From Phocoena phocoena (Eukaryota; Chordata; Mammalia; Artiodactyla; Phocoenidae): a DNA stretch of 64,000 bases. Shown in pieces: positions 36,440-48,929 of this stretch. The position numbers and the translations under genes are program-made. Where the stretch lies: NCBI RefSeq assembly GCF_963924675.1, contig NC_089232.1, positions 47,284,522-47,348,521 on the forward strand. Reading direction: 5' to 3'. Every line of letters starts with the position of its first letter. Positions within the stretch are counted from its first letter, which is position 1. Below the pieces are notes generated by a model. The model saw only the letters and a program-made list of their open reading frames with translations. It made no database searches and was not told the DNA's origin.

Positions 36440-36985
36440 TTTAGTTCTGATCATGCCAATTTCCTAATTAAAAATTACAATTAAACAACTTCCTTCACCT
36501 AAAGAAGATATTTAAACTCCTTAGTTACCAAATCTCTTTCTTTTCAAAGCTATTCCTCTAGCCTCCTCACTTTCTGCTTGCAAGCTATGCACTAGTAACA
36601 CTAAACTATTTTTATTTTCCTAAAAATACTGTATCTTTATGTCTTTATGTGTTCTCTTTGCTCACAGTGTCTTTCTGCCAGTTCAGCTGCCTGGCAAAAC
36701 TCTTCTTACACTTTTAAGGTCAGAGACAGGGATACTCTCTTCTGGGAAGTAGCTTCTGAACTCCTATACTTATTCATTTTCCCTGCTTTTTGTGAACAAT
36801 GGCCAGTAGTGTCTGTTAGAACATGTATTGTGTTATATTTACTTGCTTACATATATTTATCTTTTGTGAAAATGTGATTTCTTGAACATAAGGATCGTGT
36901 TACTTTCATTTTGATCCCAAAATGTGGACATTTTTTGCTGTCACTTAGAGTCAGTAATTCCTCATTACATGAGTGAATGAGCATA
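36440..36985 (+). mobile_element. L2 LINE fragment
   Basis: Matches L2 block order: CTGATCATGCCAATTTCC, AATTAAACAACTTCCTTCAC, ATTTAAACTCCTTAGTTACC, a protein-derived CTTTGCTCACAGTGTCTTTC, and ending AGTAATTCCTCATTACATGA GTGAATGAG. Old and non-coding. Confidence 0.75.
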
Positions 36986-37499
36986 GTAATTATGTACAAA
37001 CTAGATGATTCAGGTTAGGCCACATCAGATGAAAAGTCTTCTGGAGGACATGGAAAGAACCTAAATGTTGGACAAACTACAATTTGCCGTTATCTTGGTA
37101 ACTATAAGACATTTTTGTAAGACCCAAATTAAAATTTAAATCATAACCGTTTAAGTGACAATCGTTATTAAGTCATAAATATGAATATAGGTCTGTTAGT
37201 TATAATTCAAAACATTTGCTCCTTGATGACATTGAGAAAATAAGCAAGGATTTCTCAATCCTTTATTTTGTACATTTTTTCCAGAAAGAATATATAATCA
37301 TATCTCACTAATTTACTGTTAAGGCTTGCTGACCCAGATGTCATTAATTTTTGCATGATGACTGTATCTCTTGTTGGAGTCATATGTTTTGATTTTAAAA
37401 TTCAACTTTTGTGATTTCCAACTTCCTAGTGAAAAGGCTTTTCCCTGTAATCGAAAAGTATAGCAATATTCCCAACTCTAGCTCTGTTATCAAATAGTT

Positions 37500-37640
37500 G
37501 TAAACCTTGAATAATTCATATCATTTCTGATTGCCTCATTTATGAAATGAGAATAAAAATGTTTACATAGTCTACCTCGCAGGATTGTTGTGAAGCGTAA
37601 TAAGATAATATATACTTTGAAACACTGGAAATGTGAGAAA
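37500..37640 (+). mobile_element. MIR SINE fragment
   Basis: GCCTCATTTATGAAATGAGA ATAAAAATG, CCTCGCAGGATTGTTGTGAA, then GATAATATATACTTTGAAAC ACTGG reproduce the MIR 3' half. Confidence 0.75.
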
Positions 37641-39254
37641 ACACTTTAAAATATTTCAAGCATTTTTAAGAGTACATTTTCAGCTTCAAGGGGAGTATGT
37701 TGTGCTTCCCTTTGATTGATTATTTATAAATAAAAAAATAGTGATTTATTATAATTGTTTTTAGCCATGTCATGTTCTATAAACAGGTAAGATTGGAAAA
37801 AAGAACTTCTAAAATCCATCAGCATCTATCTTTAACTTATCAGGCAGTCAGATGACATTAAATTCTCAGGTGAATGTCAAGTTCAATTTCATAATTCCAT
37901 TTTCATTCTGGCATCTGTAACAGTACAAAGATACTTGTAATGAAACAGCCATGAATGAGAGGTGTGTTGGGTTAGGTCTGATATAGTAGGTGAATCCCCA
38001 GATAAATTATTTGATGTTACATAGTTATCTAACACTTTTTGGTTTGTAGAGTATTTTATTGCATGTCAAACCAAACCTTCTGTTCTTCATAAAGCATAGA
38101 GTTGTTGCTCTGGCTGAAAGAGATCCATTCCTGAATCCAGATATTACATACTGCCTATGAGATAGGTGTAGGGAAGTTCACTGAGGCTTGTTAAATGCGA
38201 TCATCTTCAGTAACCCTCCAGTTATTAGAGTTTCTTAAGAAAACCTGATACTTCCTCTTTCTAAAAGCACCTGCACCAGAACCATGAGTCATAGATGGAC
38301 AGTTCTGTCAATGTATTTTCTTCTTCTTCTCAGTTGGAATCCATTTGGTCAGTGTGAGCTGTCGGCTTAGATCTAACTCCTTCTGCATTTCTGTACATGG
38401 GGAGCAGAAGTTGAGTCCCTGGGCACATTTCAGAGCTGCGGGTTTGGACTTGATGTTTTAAATTTTCTTTTCTTCCAAGTGGAGGGATTATGATAGTGAA
38501 AATGGTCATGGTTCCTGCATTGCTTATTCTTCTTAATTTTCCAGCTAGCTCTAAGAGAAATCATACATCTCGTATATTTGATAGAATAATACTTGCTTAC
38601 TTAACAATTTTGTTAACAGCTTGGGAACATATCTCTCATTCACAATCTGGCCATTCATTGCTTTACTTATAGCTGAATTTGGTTGAGGTCGATCTTATGT
38701 ACATATTAATTGCTCAGATTAAAAATAAGTAAATCATTTAAAATCAGTATTTGGGACTTGGAATCAAGTACTAAGTGAAAAAGTCATTTATGCATTTTGA
38801 ATTAACCATAATACATTTAATTTGGTTTTTTTTGTTTTGATTGAAAGGGAAGGGCAGCATATCACAAGAATTAATGGGTTGTATCAAGACATTGACCGAA
38901 TTCAAACATTAATCATACTAAATAAACCACAGATCATTGTGTAGCTTATAATGATTAAATTTATTGATCACTTATTCTTAACCGAATTGTTTACCCAGCC
39001 TATATATAGACAATATCATTTCTACTTCTAATTTTGTCATTTTTAAAATTATAAAAATATGTTTTTTTATTTGAAATTCATATGAAGGGCTCACTAATCC
39101 TTTAGAATTATCTGTGTTAGTTGTCAAGGATAAGTTTGAGAACATTTATTGAAGATTTCAGTTGCTAACAAAAGGATCTTATACTTAGTACTATAAATAG
39201 TGGGAAACCAGTGGAAATGTTTGAAGGAAGGGTAAATTGGAAAAGAAGGGCTTT
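37641..39254. other. Apparently single-copy sequence, no gene
   Basis: No named repeat or splice-supported exon. About 38330-38460 is somewhat GC-richer but has no coding signature. AT-rich around 38690-39080. Confidence 0.45.
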
Positions 39255-39665
39255 TTCCCCAAGTTTATTGAGATACAATTGACATATAACATTGTTTAAA
39301 TTTAAAGTATAAAATATGACGATTTGATACATGTAAATAGTATGAAATGATTACCACTACCATTTGTGTATTTGTGTGTGGTAAGAGCATTTAAGATCTA
39401 CTCTCTTAGCAACTCTGAAGTATATAATACAATAATTTAACTATAGTCACTATACTGTGCATTAGATCCCTAGAATTTATCCCACTTATTTCTAGAAGTT
39501 TGAACCCTTTGACCAACAACTCCCCATTTCCCACATCCCCCAGCCCTTGGAAACCACCATTCTACTCTCTTTCTGTAAGTTCGGCTCTTTTACATTCTAC
39601 ATATGATTGAGATCATACAGTATTTGTCTTTGTCTGACATATTTCACTTAGCATAATATCTATGA
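39255..39665 (-). mobile_element. L1 LINE 3'UTR fragment
   Basis: Complement-strand L1 3'UTR: GTTTATTGAGATACAATTGA, TTTAAGATCTACTCTCTTAG, CTATAGTCACTATACTGTGC, CAACTCCCCATTTCCCACAT, and TTCACTTAGCATAATATCTA. It is distinct from the younger L1 3' ends in the window. Confidence 0.85.
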
Positions 39666-40264
39666 GGGCTTTTTTTTAAGTTGGTAATATGTATGTACAT
39701 ATCTGGGTTAATTGAATTGCTTGCACATGATCAAGTTCACAAATGTGCTGGCAAAAAAACAAACAAGTGGCTTATAGTATACACATGGAGGGATTCAAGG
39801 GAACATCGTGGAAGACATATTCAGCTACCAGTGGAGCCTTGGCCACAGCTGGGGGTTCCTGCAATTTTAAGGATCAAAAATGGTAGCATAAACTGGAGGC
39901 TGGTTGAGAATCACCAAGGATGTTGGCATCCTTTAGAGATATGGGGAGCCCTTAAGAGAGGTTATCTGTACGTCAATAACTAACTTTATTTGGAAATGTA
40001 TGACTTGCACAAAGGATCTCATTAATTCTTCAGTAACGTGCATTTTTATTAACAACTCTTTATTCTTTTTCAACCTTTATTCATTGAACAAGTATTTATT
40101 GATCGCTTACTGTGTTACATGCAGTTTGGGGCATTCTGTAAATAGTTGTAAACTAGATAGAAAAACCCTCTTCTCTCATGAGACTTACATTGTTATGGGG
40201 TGGGTGGTGGGTGAGGGCGACAGTAAACCAATCCACGTGGAGATCATGGTTGGTAACCTTTACC
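39666..40264. other. No gene recognised
   Basis: Two overlapping open frames (100 and 94 residues) lack any domain or splice support. Nothing classifiable. Confidence 0.4.
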
Positions 40265-40377
40265 GCTTTGCTACTTTATATTAATTTGCATGTCTATTAT
40301 TACTTGCTAGTATGTTCAAATGCTACTGCATTTTTATACATTCTGTTCTTTCTCATGCTTTTGATATGTATTTGTTA
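40265..40377 (+). repeat. Local direct duplication, copy 1
   Basis: About 113 bases beginning GCTTTGCTACTTTATATTAA and ending near ATATGTATTTGTTATT. By eye it is roughly 80% identical to 41209-41316 in the same orientation, with a few small gaps. The flanks do not match. Confidence 0.7.
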
Positions 40378-41208
40378 TTTAGTCAATTAAGGAATAAAGG
40401 TGGAATGAATGGAACATGAGGAAGGGAGATTTTGACAGTAGACAACATGATGATTTTGGTTTCATTAATAATTTTTGACTTTTAAAAATTTAAAGTAACA
40501 GTATTTTTAGTGCAACGTAAAGTCTTAAATGGACAACTATATTGAACTTAAGTTGAATGATACATATGTCAGTAAATTTCATGCTCAGAGAATTTGCCAA
40601 GTCATTAAGGAAACAATAGGATTAGATAGTATTTTAAGTGGGAAAAATAATATGGGGATTTTGAACCAGCAGTTATGCTGTTTTAAAATTACAACATTAT
40701 GAATTATATCTGACTTTTCCCCAATTGTGGATAGGAACAATTAACTGCTATTTTCAAAAAGGTGTGTGTGTGTGTGTGTGTGTTTGCAAATAAGTATGCT
40801 GTATTTTAAGTTCAAAAGGCATGACAGTATTTTCAAATAAAAGTACCTCAAAATTCTATTTCAGAAAGATACAAAGCTATAAAGTAGTATACTTAATGAC
40901 TGAAAATGTGCCCCTCTACATTATAGATGATCTCATTACCAGTGTAAAAAATATTAGTAATCTCTACTTTTGAAACATATTCATTGTTATTACTTTTCCG
41001 TTATCATTATGTGTAGAAGTACCGCTACAGATCACAAAGCTGTAACAAATGTTAAAATGGATCCAATCTGATGTTCAATCATGTCATAACAAATTCAAAT
41101 ATAAAAATATGTCTTTAATAACAGTTTCTACCACAAATCTTTAATAGCAGTTTTCTACCAGTTTTCTACCACAAATCTGAATATACCTAAATCTTCATTC
41201 TTACTTGT
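40378..41208. other. AT-rich spacer with (GT)11
   Basis: A (GT)11 microsatellite lies at 40762-40783. A short tandem of TTTCTACCA-containing units occurs near 41125-41178. No gene seen. Confidence 0.6.
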
Positions 41209-41316
41209 GCTTTGCTACTTTATATTATTTTACATGTCTGTTATTACTTGTTTGTATGCTTGGATGGTGCTACATTTTAATATATTCTTCCAAGTGCTTT
41301 TAATATGTATTTGTTG
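41209..41316 (+). repeat. Local direct duplication, copy 2
   Basis: Partner of 40265-40377, about 944 bases downstream. It shares GCTTTGCTACTTTATATTA at the left and ATATGTATTTGTTGT at the right, with scattered differences and a gap of several bases in the middle. Confidence 0.7.
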
Positions 41317-41484
41317 TATTCCATCTCCAGTGTCTCTTGTAAACAAGGTATTTCAGTGTGACTCTTTTACTTTATTAACATTTTACATGAATAAATCAAG
41401 CCATAAAAATTCTTTTCTTTTTCAATCTGCTTCATGACATGAAGAAATGCCTTATAAGATAAGGCCGCCAGAAGATAGTCATCT

Positions 41485-41735
41485 TAATGAGTTGTTATTT
41501 TTGTTTTTTGTTTTTGTTTTTGTTTTTGTTTGCGGTACGCGGGTCTCTCACTCTTGTGGCCTCTCCCTTAGCATTGCGGAGCACAGGCAGGCTCAGCGGC
41601 CATGGCTCATGGGCCCAGCCGCTCTGCGGCATGTGGGATCTTCCCGGACCGGGGCACGAACCCGCATCCCCTGCATCGGCAGGCGGACTCTCAACCACTG
41701 CGCCACCAGGGAAGCCCTAATGAGTTGTTATTTTT
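41485..41735 (-). mobile_element. CHR-type SINE with perfect 18-bp TSD
   Basis: Body about 41503-41717. The tail is a TTTTTG repeat rather than a pure T-run, and the head complement CCACCAGGGAAGCCC is intact. TSDs TAATGAGTTGTTATTTTT at 41485-41502 and 41718-41735 are exact. Relative to sister copies it lacks about ten bases at the TCCGGACGCG region and has extra bases before it. The open frames on both strands are SINE sequence. Confidence 0.95.
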
Positions 41736-42982
41736 AAGAAACAGTAATAATTATTAGACACAGATTCCCTGGAAACCCAAGGCAACAACATTTACCTGGA
41801 AAATAACATGATTCAATTATAAACAAAGTTTCTGAATGTAAAATAATTAATTTTCCATTTTCATTCTTTCCACTGCCATTTTGAAGTCATCATCACATTA
41901 TAGCAGCTCTAGCTTTGCGAAGCTTACCAAATCCAAAGCTGCTTTCACAAGCAGTAGGAACATCTGTGAAAACATGAATTAAGAGTTCCCCAGGAGAGAT
42001 CTTGTTGTATCATCACAATTTTAATTCAAACTACATGATAAGACAATATTAGTACCATGATAGAATAAACTACATTTCTTTTATTAAAAAGAAGACATGA
42101 AACAAATACAGGAAACATTGGCTTTTGACTGATATATCAAAACATTTGCTAATTTACTTAACTTGGTTTTGATTGAGAAATGTGGACAACTAGATAATTT
42201 AAAATAAGTTTATAGATCACACTAAGCTAAGCCAGAGTTTAATCCAAATACACACATCAAATGCATGCTTATCTCATCACTTAAAATGTTATTTGCTTTC
42301 CATTGACTCCAGAAATCCAAGCATGTATGGGCATTTTTGTTGATCTTAAGTTTAATTTTAAGACATCATCCCTAAAAGAGCCTCAAGAGAATAGCATCTC
42401 ATTTTGATAAATCCCCCAGCAATGCCGTTACACAGCATTGACCATATACAAATTGTACGGTACCAATAATAGACAAAATATTCAGCTGAAGTGAGTGCCT
42501 CTGTGCAGCAAAAGACGTGTTATAAGATGAAACCAGGTTTTCCCCATTTTACTGTCAGTTGGATATGTGGTGGTGTGATATTTCTTATATTTGGTGGTGT
42601 GATTTTTCTCCACTCTAGTTCAGTATTTTTAAAAACCAAACCATCATTTTCTTTTCCTCATAAAATTTCAAGACATTGAAAAATAACTGGATTAGAGTTG
42701 AGAGATTAAATTTAAAATCAATATAGTTACTTATGTAGCATGGAGCAATTAGACATTTAGAAAAATCTATGCATGGACCTTGCCTGCTTATTTACTACAT
42801 ATTTGGCATTGTGCAAATACAGCTGCAATATATCAATAGAAGAAATGGCTGAAAAAGTAAGAAAACAATGGATAATGTAAATCTTGTCCCACACTAATCA
42901 AACAGACCCTGAAAGGGTTAAATTCTCCTCCAAACACACTCAATAAACTCTCTTAACCTTTGTGATACAGTGTAGCATCTTT
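41736..42982. other. No gene recognised
   Basis: A short tandem at about 42566-42607 repeats GGTGGTGTGATNTTTCT-like units twice. No gene or named transposon otherwise. Confidence 0.5.
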
Positions 42983-43611
42983 TGTTACAGAACCAAACTT
43001 GGGTTCACTCTACTGACAGTGGGTTGTGGTGAAGAAGAGTGCAGTGTTTATTGTAAGACACCAGACAGAGTCCAGGGCTGTTAATGCTCAAAAAGCTTGA
43101 ACTCCCTGATTGGTTTCAGGAAAGCATTTTTAAAGGCAAGGTGAGGGGGGGGAGTCTCAGGGTGTGTGATCAGTTCATGCACAATTTTCTCATTTGTTGA
43201 TGGTAAAGTAATGGGGCAGTGTCACAGGGGTTAATATTATCAATCCTCAGGCTCCAGTAGGTCTTGGGGCTATGTGTTCATGGTGATTTGGGGGGAGGGG
43301 TTAGCATCTGTAAAACAACTCAGGAAATGTGCTTGAGATACTGTTATCTAGGTACTTCATAGAGGAGCTAAAGATTCTGTGACTACCATATGGCTGACTT
43401 ACTGTTTACATTCTTACCAGTTCTCCTGGCCCAACTGCTATTTTTGTCACTATATGTTCACATCCTTTCAGTCATTAATTCTTGAGCCAGGCTTTTGTGA
43501 CTCAGTGGGGTCCTGGGAGACTACAGCCTTTCTACAAACAAGAGGCAGGCAGAGGACATTGGGGGAGGGGTCTTTCCTAAGGAAGGCCCCATAGGATCTT
43601 ACTTGGTTACA
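42983..43611 (-). mobile_element. Solo ERV LTR, class I-like, with 4-bp TSD
   Basis: Terminal inverted ends TGTTACAG...GGTTACA over 629 bases, flanked by CTTT at 42979-42982 and 43612-43615; a 4-bp TSD fits gammaretrovirus-like (ERV1) integration. In the complement, AATAAA (TTTATT at about 43049) lies near the 3' end, as expected for an LTR. No gag, pol or env sequence adjoins, so it is a solo LTR. Confidence 0.82.
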
Positions 43612-43884
43612 CTTTTAAATCAGAGCACTAATCTTGAGAAAGTGCACCACTTCTCATTTTACAAAAGATGTATAAAATGTCTGAAAAACACTAATTTTAA
43701 TATTAGTATTTCTTTTTAAAGCTTACTTGAATGCATCATACAGAATTAAATTGTATATTCAAAATTAAAACTCTAGTGGAAATAAAATGAATAATTAAGA
43801 AATGAAGATCAGTTTTACCCTTGTTTATTATATTTTTAGCAGACATCTTGAGATTTCATTCAATTTTAAGTTCTGTGTGTGATG
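43612..43884. other. Spacer between two LTRs
   Basis: AT-rich spacer, no retroviral internal sequence recognised. Confidence 0.5.
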
Positions 43885-44127
43885 TGTCAAAGAAAAATTG
43901 AACCAGACAAGTTAAACAAGCAAGGAAGACTTCATTCAAGACTGTTGCAATAAGGAAGAGAGATTAAACTTAACTTCTCTGAAACAAAAAACTGGAGTGC
44001 TTTTTAAGCACTGAGTTGAGCTAGTGCAAAAGTACTGAAGGATGTTGGGGGATGGGCAGAAGCTGGTCAATATGATTGTCTTCTATGCTTGCTAATTGAT
44101 ATTTGTTGGAGTTAGATTCCTCCCTCC

Positions 44128-44184
<57 letters not shown>

Positions 44185-44480
44185 CACAGGTGTGTATCTA
44201 GGAGAAGGGCAGTGTCTTACTTGAAGATTGCATTTCAAAGGGATGGCTCCCAAATCCTTGAGAAAGAAGCTGAGAGAATATTCACATCTCAACAGAACAA
44301 AGACCAAATTTACATTTGAAAGTTTTCTAAAGTAAATGCTCTAAGAAAAGAGAGGTCAGGGGCCAGTAGTTAGGAAAAAACTTGCCTAAAGTTTAGTCAA
44401 TCCAAGGGGAATGTTAAGACTGTCTTGGTCAGAAGTGAAATACAGAAATTGGAATGTATTCTCTAGTACTCAGTAATAAT
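43885..44480 (-). mobile_element. Probable second ERV LTR, boundaries uncertain
   Basis: The left edge TGTCAAAGAAAAATTGAACC reads in complement as a typical LTR U5 end (...CTTTGACA). Complement TTCATTCAAGACTGTTGCAA and neighbouring sequence look like an R/U5 region. The right edge could not be fixed and no TSD was found. A long (AC)n lies within it. Same orientation as the LTR 270 bases upstream, but a different sequence. Confidence 0.5.
44129..44182. repeat. (AC)27 microsatellite
   Basis: Twenty-seven uninterrupted AC units inside the probable LTR. The Val-Cys frame on the minus strand is an artefact. Confidence 0.97.
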
Positions 44481-44559
44481 TGAAGGGACTCTTATGTGCA
44501 TTTCACTTTTATAAGAAAAATATATTTAAGTTTCTGTAATAGAATATGTGCCATTGACT

Positions 44560-44720
44560 CTACTGGTATAAACAATGGCCTTTTTAAGTAGTAAATTTTA
44601 CTTAACTGTTAAGAAGAGGGATATAATAGTATACTCACAGGGTTGGTTGTCACTGGGATTAAATGAACATATATGTAAAGCTCTTATCATCCAAGATCAT
44701 AGACTGCACTCAAATAAAGA
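44560..44720 (+). mobile_element. Possible MIR fragment
   Basis: CACAGGGTTGGTTGTCACTG GGATTAAATGAACATATATG TAAAGCTCTTATC matches the MIR 3' part; the 5' half is not recognisable. Confidence 0.6.
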
Positions 44721-47229
44721 TAGCTATTAGCTGTCATTAATGAGCATATATCTCTGGATTCTGTTTGAAAATTGTTACATAATTCAATGATATAGATAAT
44801 TGTAGTGAACATATTTTAGCAAAACCTTTTTTGAAATATCTATTAAAACAACTTGTGTTCATTGTATCTAGCTTTATGTAACTTAATTTTGATTTGGGAA
44901 ATGTATATTTTTACTTCATTCTAAGCCCAAAGTGTCTGTCTCTGTAATAGTTATAATATGCTTTACCAAGGCCATATAAACTTGAGGGAATGACTAAGGC
45001 TGAGGGGAAAAGCCTAATAATCTTTAAGACTATGGAGCTTTTGAGATCCCAAGGCCTTCATTCATCTTCCTTTCCTCTTGGCTACTTGATGGCTACTGTT
45101 CTTTCCTTAATGATGAGTACAAGCAGCTATTGGGGTTTCTACTTGCCACACCATCTGCCTTGCTATCTGGAGGCCTCAGGAGGATCTGTCAGCTGCTCCT
45201 GTGGCTCCCCTTTTGCAGAGGTTTACACTACTGACATCTCTGGTTTCCTTGTTTACCTTACCTATTGTCCCTACACTCTTGCAACTGGTTTTGCTTCTTC
45301 TAAACTTCTCACAATTTGCTTCTCCCATACAGTGGTTATAAATTGTGTTGACTTGTTATAAATTGTGCTGACTTCTCATTGGTGTCCTAATTCTCTCAAT
45401 GTGGAGAATTCCTCACTTTGGAATTTAGGATATTTCTCTAGGAGTGACATAACAGAATGCGTTTGCATAGCTACTTCATGTTTAGAGTAGCAAACACAGA
45501 CTGTGCTTAGCTAGAGTCAAGGAACAAGAAGGTAAGTCTTCTCTATAGCAACTACCTCAGATGTTAAATAACTAGGCCACATGGAAATACGTAATGTTGG
45601 TGACACTAAAGCATAGAAACTCTAGCAGTCTCCTAATGTCATTACTCATTTCCTCTGCCTCTGTAGCTCTTCCTACTTATTTCAATCTCCTTCATTGCCA
45701 ATAACTATTTTATCTGTTAATTTCATATTCAAACCTCCTAAGATATATAAAATGATTTGATCATTAACCATCATAAGGAGCACCCATTTTAGATAGATTT
45801 ATTGTTCTGGGAATTTTTGTTTTGTCTTGGCCCTGATTTCTGGTCTGCTTAGCTCTGCCTGAGAGCAGAGATTTGAGACTGATGGTTAAGGAACAAGTTA
45901 TTCTAAGAGGTGGGCTGTGGGCATGGGACCTTTTTATGGGAGTCGTCTCTATGATCATCACAAAGGAAGAAGAATGGGATTGGCTAGAAAGCTATAGTAG
46001 AGACTATTAAAGGGTAGAGTGTCGGTAAAAAATAATGTGGGTTAAAATTTCAACTTTCTAACATCAAACTACATGTAGAGGTTATAGAACAGCACTTCCT
46101 ATGAAGGGATAAGCTTTTCTAACCTTCAGGACTCCTCATTTGACGTTTCTGCTGCCAATAAAGCTGGTTGACTGGGGCAAGAATCATCAAATTTTTCAAA
46201 GGGCAACCTTTGCCATTCTTATAGCAGATTTCCTGTATTTTCATCCTCTCCTGGTTTTTCTGAGGAGTCTTACCTTTATAACTACCTGCCAACCAGTGTG
46301 AGGTACTAGATTAATCTGGACATGTTCCTGAGTGTTTGCCAAAAGTTTGAATAAATGTTAGTTTTCCAAAGTCACCTTCCTATGTGTATCACATTGCAAT
46401 TGAGCCCAGGCTTTATGCCTGCCTGAGTCTATTCTTGCATTTCCCTACTACAAAGGATGTTCATGGGGCATCTACCAGTTCAGTGTTCAGAATGGCCCTT
46501 CCCAATGTCCACAAAGCAATTTTCCAAAACAGAGCCCAGATGGCACAATTTTCTCTTTTCTCAGATTGAGTTCCCTAATTATCACTTCTTTCCCCCTAGT
46601 TTCCTGACCTCCTTAATTGAGACTTTTGCCTTTTTTCCCAGAGATTTTAAATTCCAATTTTTTTCCACCATTAGAAAGAAGGCCTACAGTGTCCAGTGTC
46701 CTACTGGAAAAAAGAATTGTTATTTATCTACTTTGATAGTCTAGTGCTCTAGTAATGGGACTAAGAAACAAACTCTCACCATCATTTTTGTTCTATGACT
46801 TGGTTTTTATGGTACTTGAACATAATTATTACACTAGTTCACGAATGTTATTACAGTAAACTTAAAAGCACTGTAAGCTTGGCTTTATTTATTAGCAATC
46901 AAGATCAGCGAAAAGGTGGGGAGAGGTGAGACTTAAACTTAGCTCTTCTATTTGCAAATTGCAGGTTCCTTCCATGATATGACAGAAGTTATTTATACTA
47001 ATATCCCTACAAAACTAGTGAGCACTGGTAGGTTAGGGGAGCTATTTTTAGAAACAGGCCTGATTGTAATTTGCAGACTTCTAATTATTAGCTATGCAAT
47101 ATTTCCCCCAGCATTTTTTAATGAAAGTATTGAAGAAGAGTTATACCAAACATCCATGTACCCACCATTTAGATACTGTCATTAAAATTTTATCATATGT
47201 TCTTTTATCACATTCTGAAGTCTAGCTAT
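44721..47229. other. No convincing gene; tandem duplication at 45336-45375
   Basis: The 123-residue frame at 44990-45361 has no recognisable domain, signal peptide pattern or splice context. It spans a 20-bp unit (TTATAAATTGTGTTGACTTG) duplicated in tandem at 45336-45355 and 45356-45375 with two differences. Parts of 45000-45460 and 45820-46030 have the feel of decayed LTR or LINE sequence that I cannot name. Confidence 0.4.
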
Positions 47230-47370
47230 GCAATTTTGACAAGTTATATTTTTCTCACTGTGGTTCCCCATTTGCAAAATGGGAATAAATAACACTTACC
47301 TCATAGTATTTTTTGAGGATTATCCAAGAGAGCATTTATAATTGATTAGCAAAATACCTGGAAAAGGATG
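47230..47370 (+). mobile_element. MIR SINE fragment
   Basis: CCCATTTGCAAAATGGGAAT AAATAACACTTACCTCATAG, then TTGAGGATTATCCAAGAGAG, are MIR 3'-half blocks. Confidence 0.75.
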
Positions 47371-48929
47371 AATCGTAATTCAATGAAAATGTTCTTTGCA
47401 TGAGTAGTTTTCCTTCCAGTCAAGGAAAAATGTTCCACACATGGAAAAAGCTACAAGTATTTGCCCTTATATTAATCATCAAATACAGAACTTTCCTAAT
47501 AGAAAAAAATTTTATTTTGGATGGCTTTATATTTCCTTCAGATTCCTCGGGTTAACCAAAAGCTCATTTTAACTTAACTGAGATTCCTTGAAATATACAA
47601 AGTGCACTGGCTCTTACCTAGCCATAGGAATTCTCTGTCTCCATGGTGATCAGAAGTGTTGACCCTTATAGTATCATGGGGTTCTGGTCAGATTAGGATG
47701 TGGGATATACTAGCTTTTAAAATCAGTGTTTCATCAAGCCAGTTTGGTTTCTCACCCTGACTAATGGTACTTGGTACTATCTCCTCTCCCACAGAGCCAC
47801 CAGAGATAGCACATCAAAGAATATTCATTTAGGAATACCTTCACTTTTATCTGTTTAATGCATTTTGTAGGAATGAAGGATAGCAGAGGCCTCAAAGCAG
47901 AGATAACTTTAAGGCATACTGAGGTGCCACTGATTAGGGAAGTGTGTTCAAAACAAGAGGTTGTAAAAAAAGAAAAGGGCTAATAGTGAAGTAAAAGAGA
48001 CCAGAAATAATCCAGGATAATTTCTTAGATCAGTGATTGAAAGGTGGTTGTACAGGTTGTTATGTAGATGATAAGGGAGGAAATGTAGAGTGATTTATCT
48101 CCATCTTTGCAATTCTGGTTTGGAGAGAAAACCTAAAATAATTAGAGGTTGAAAAATTAAAAAGTCAAATTAGAACCATACTTGACAGTATAGGTCTTGA
48201 AAGGTATCTCAGAAATTCGCTGAGTCTCTCCTCTAGCACTGAACTCTATGGCCTTTAATTTTCTTATCTATAAAATTAGAGTGTTGATAAAGTATTATCT
48301 CCAGTTTAATTACCAGCTTTGAAATTAGATGGAGGAAGGCTTGAAACTGTAAATAGAAATATATCAGAAAATCTTGATTAATGGAAAAGCATACTCTTTT
48401 CTCCTACTTTATAGGCAGTATTTTAAAAATTGTATTGGGTGTGGAGAATCCAACAAAACAATGATAAGTGTATAGAGAAATAAGTATTATGCAACAGTTG
48501 TGAGCATGTAAATTTGTATAATTGTGAGGGCAGAATTCTAACATTTGTAATAAGTTGAAAAAGGAGCTTGCAGATATTTTTACAATATGATTCATATACC
48601 TAAAGAAGAGGGGTTGGATTGGCCTTCCCTGTGTGTTTTTATGTCTGTTTATTTTCATAGAACACATCTGAAAGGGATATTCAAGGAAAGTATGATAGTA
48701 TGCTCTTCAAGAAATATAAAAGAAAGCAGCCTTAGAGACATTAAAATGTGTGCTTAAAATGTTCAGAGATAAATTAAAGAATAGAAATAATCTAACAACA
48801 GGACTGCATGAAAGAAAATGGGAGAATTTATTTTTTAAATGAATGAAATTGAAAAAATGGGCAAGAATAATGGTCAACTAGTGACAACTAAATGGGGAAC
48901 TAGTGGTTGGGAGACACAACTGGAAAAGT
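47371..48929. other. No gene recognised
   Basis: Mixed, purine-rich toward the right. About 48240-48310 may be a MIR trace (CTTATCTATAAAATTAGAGT). No coding evidence. Confidence 0.4.

Noticed and set aside
44990..45361. 123-residue open frame with several cysteines
   Set aside because: No recognisable family, signal peptide or splice context, and it ends in a recent-looking tandem duplication. Kept only as a note.
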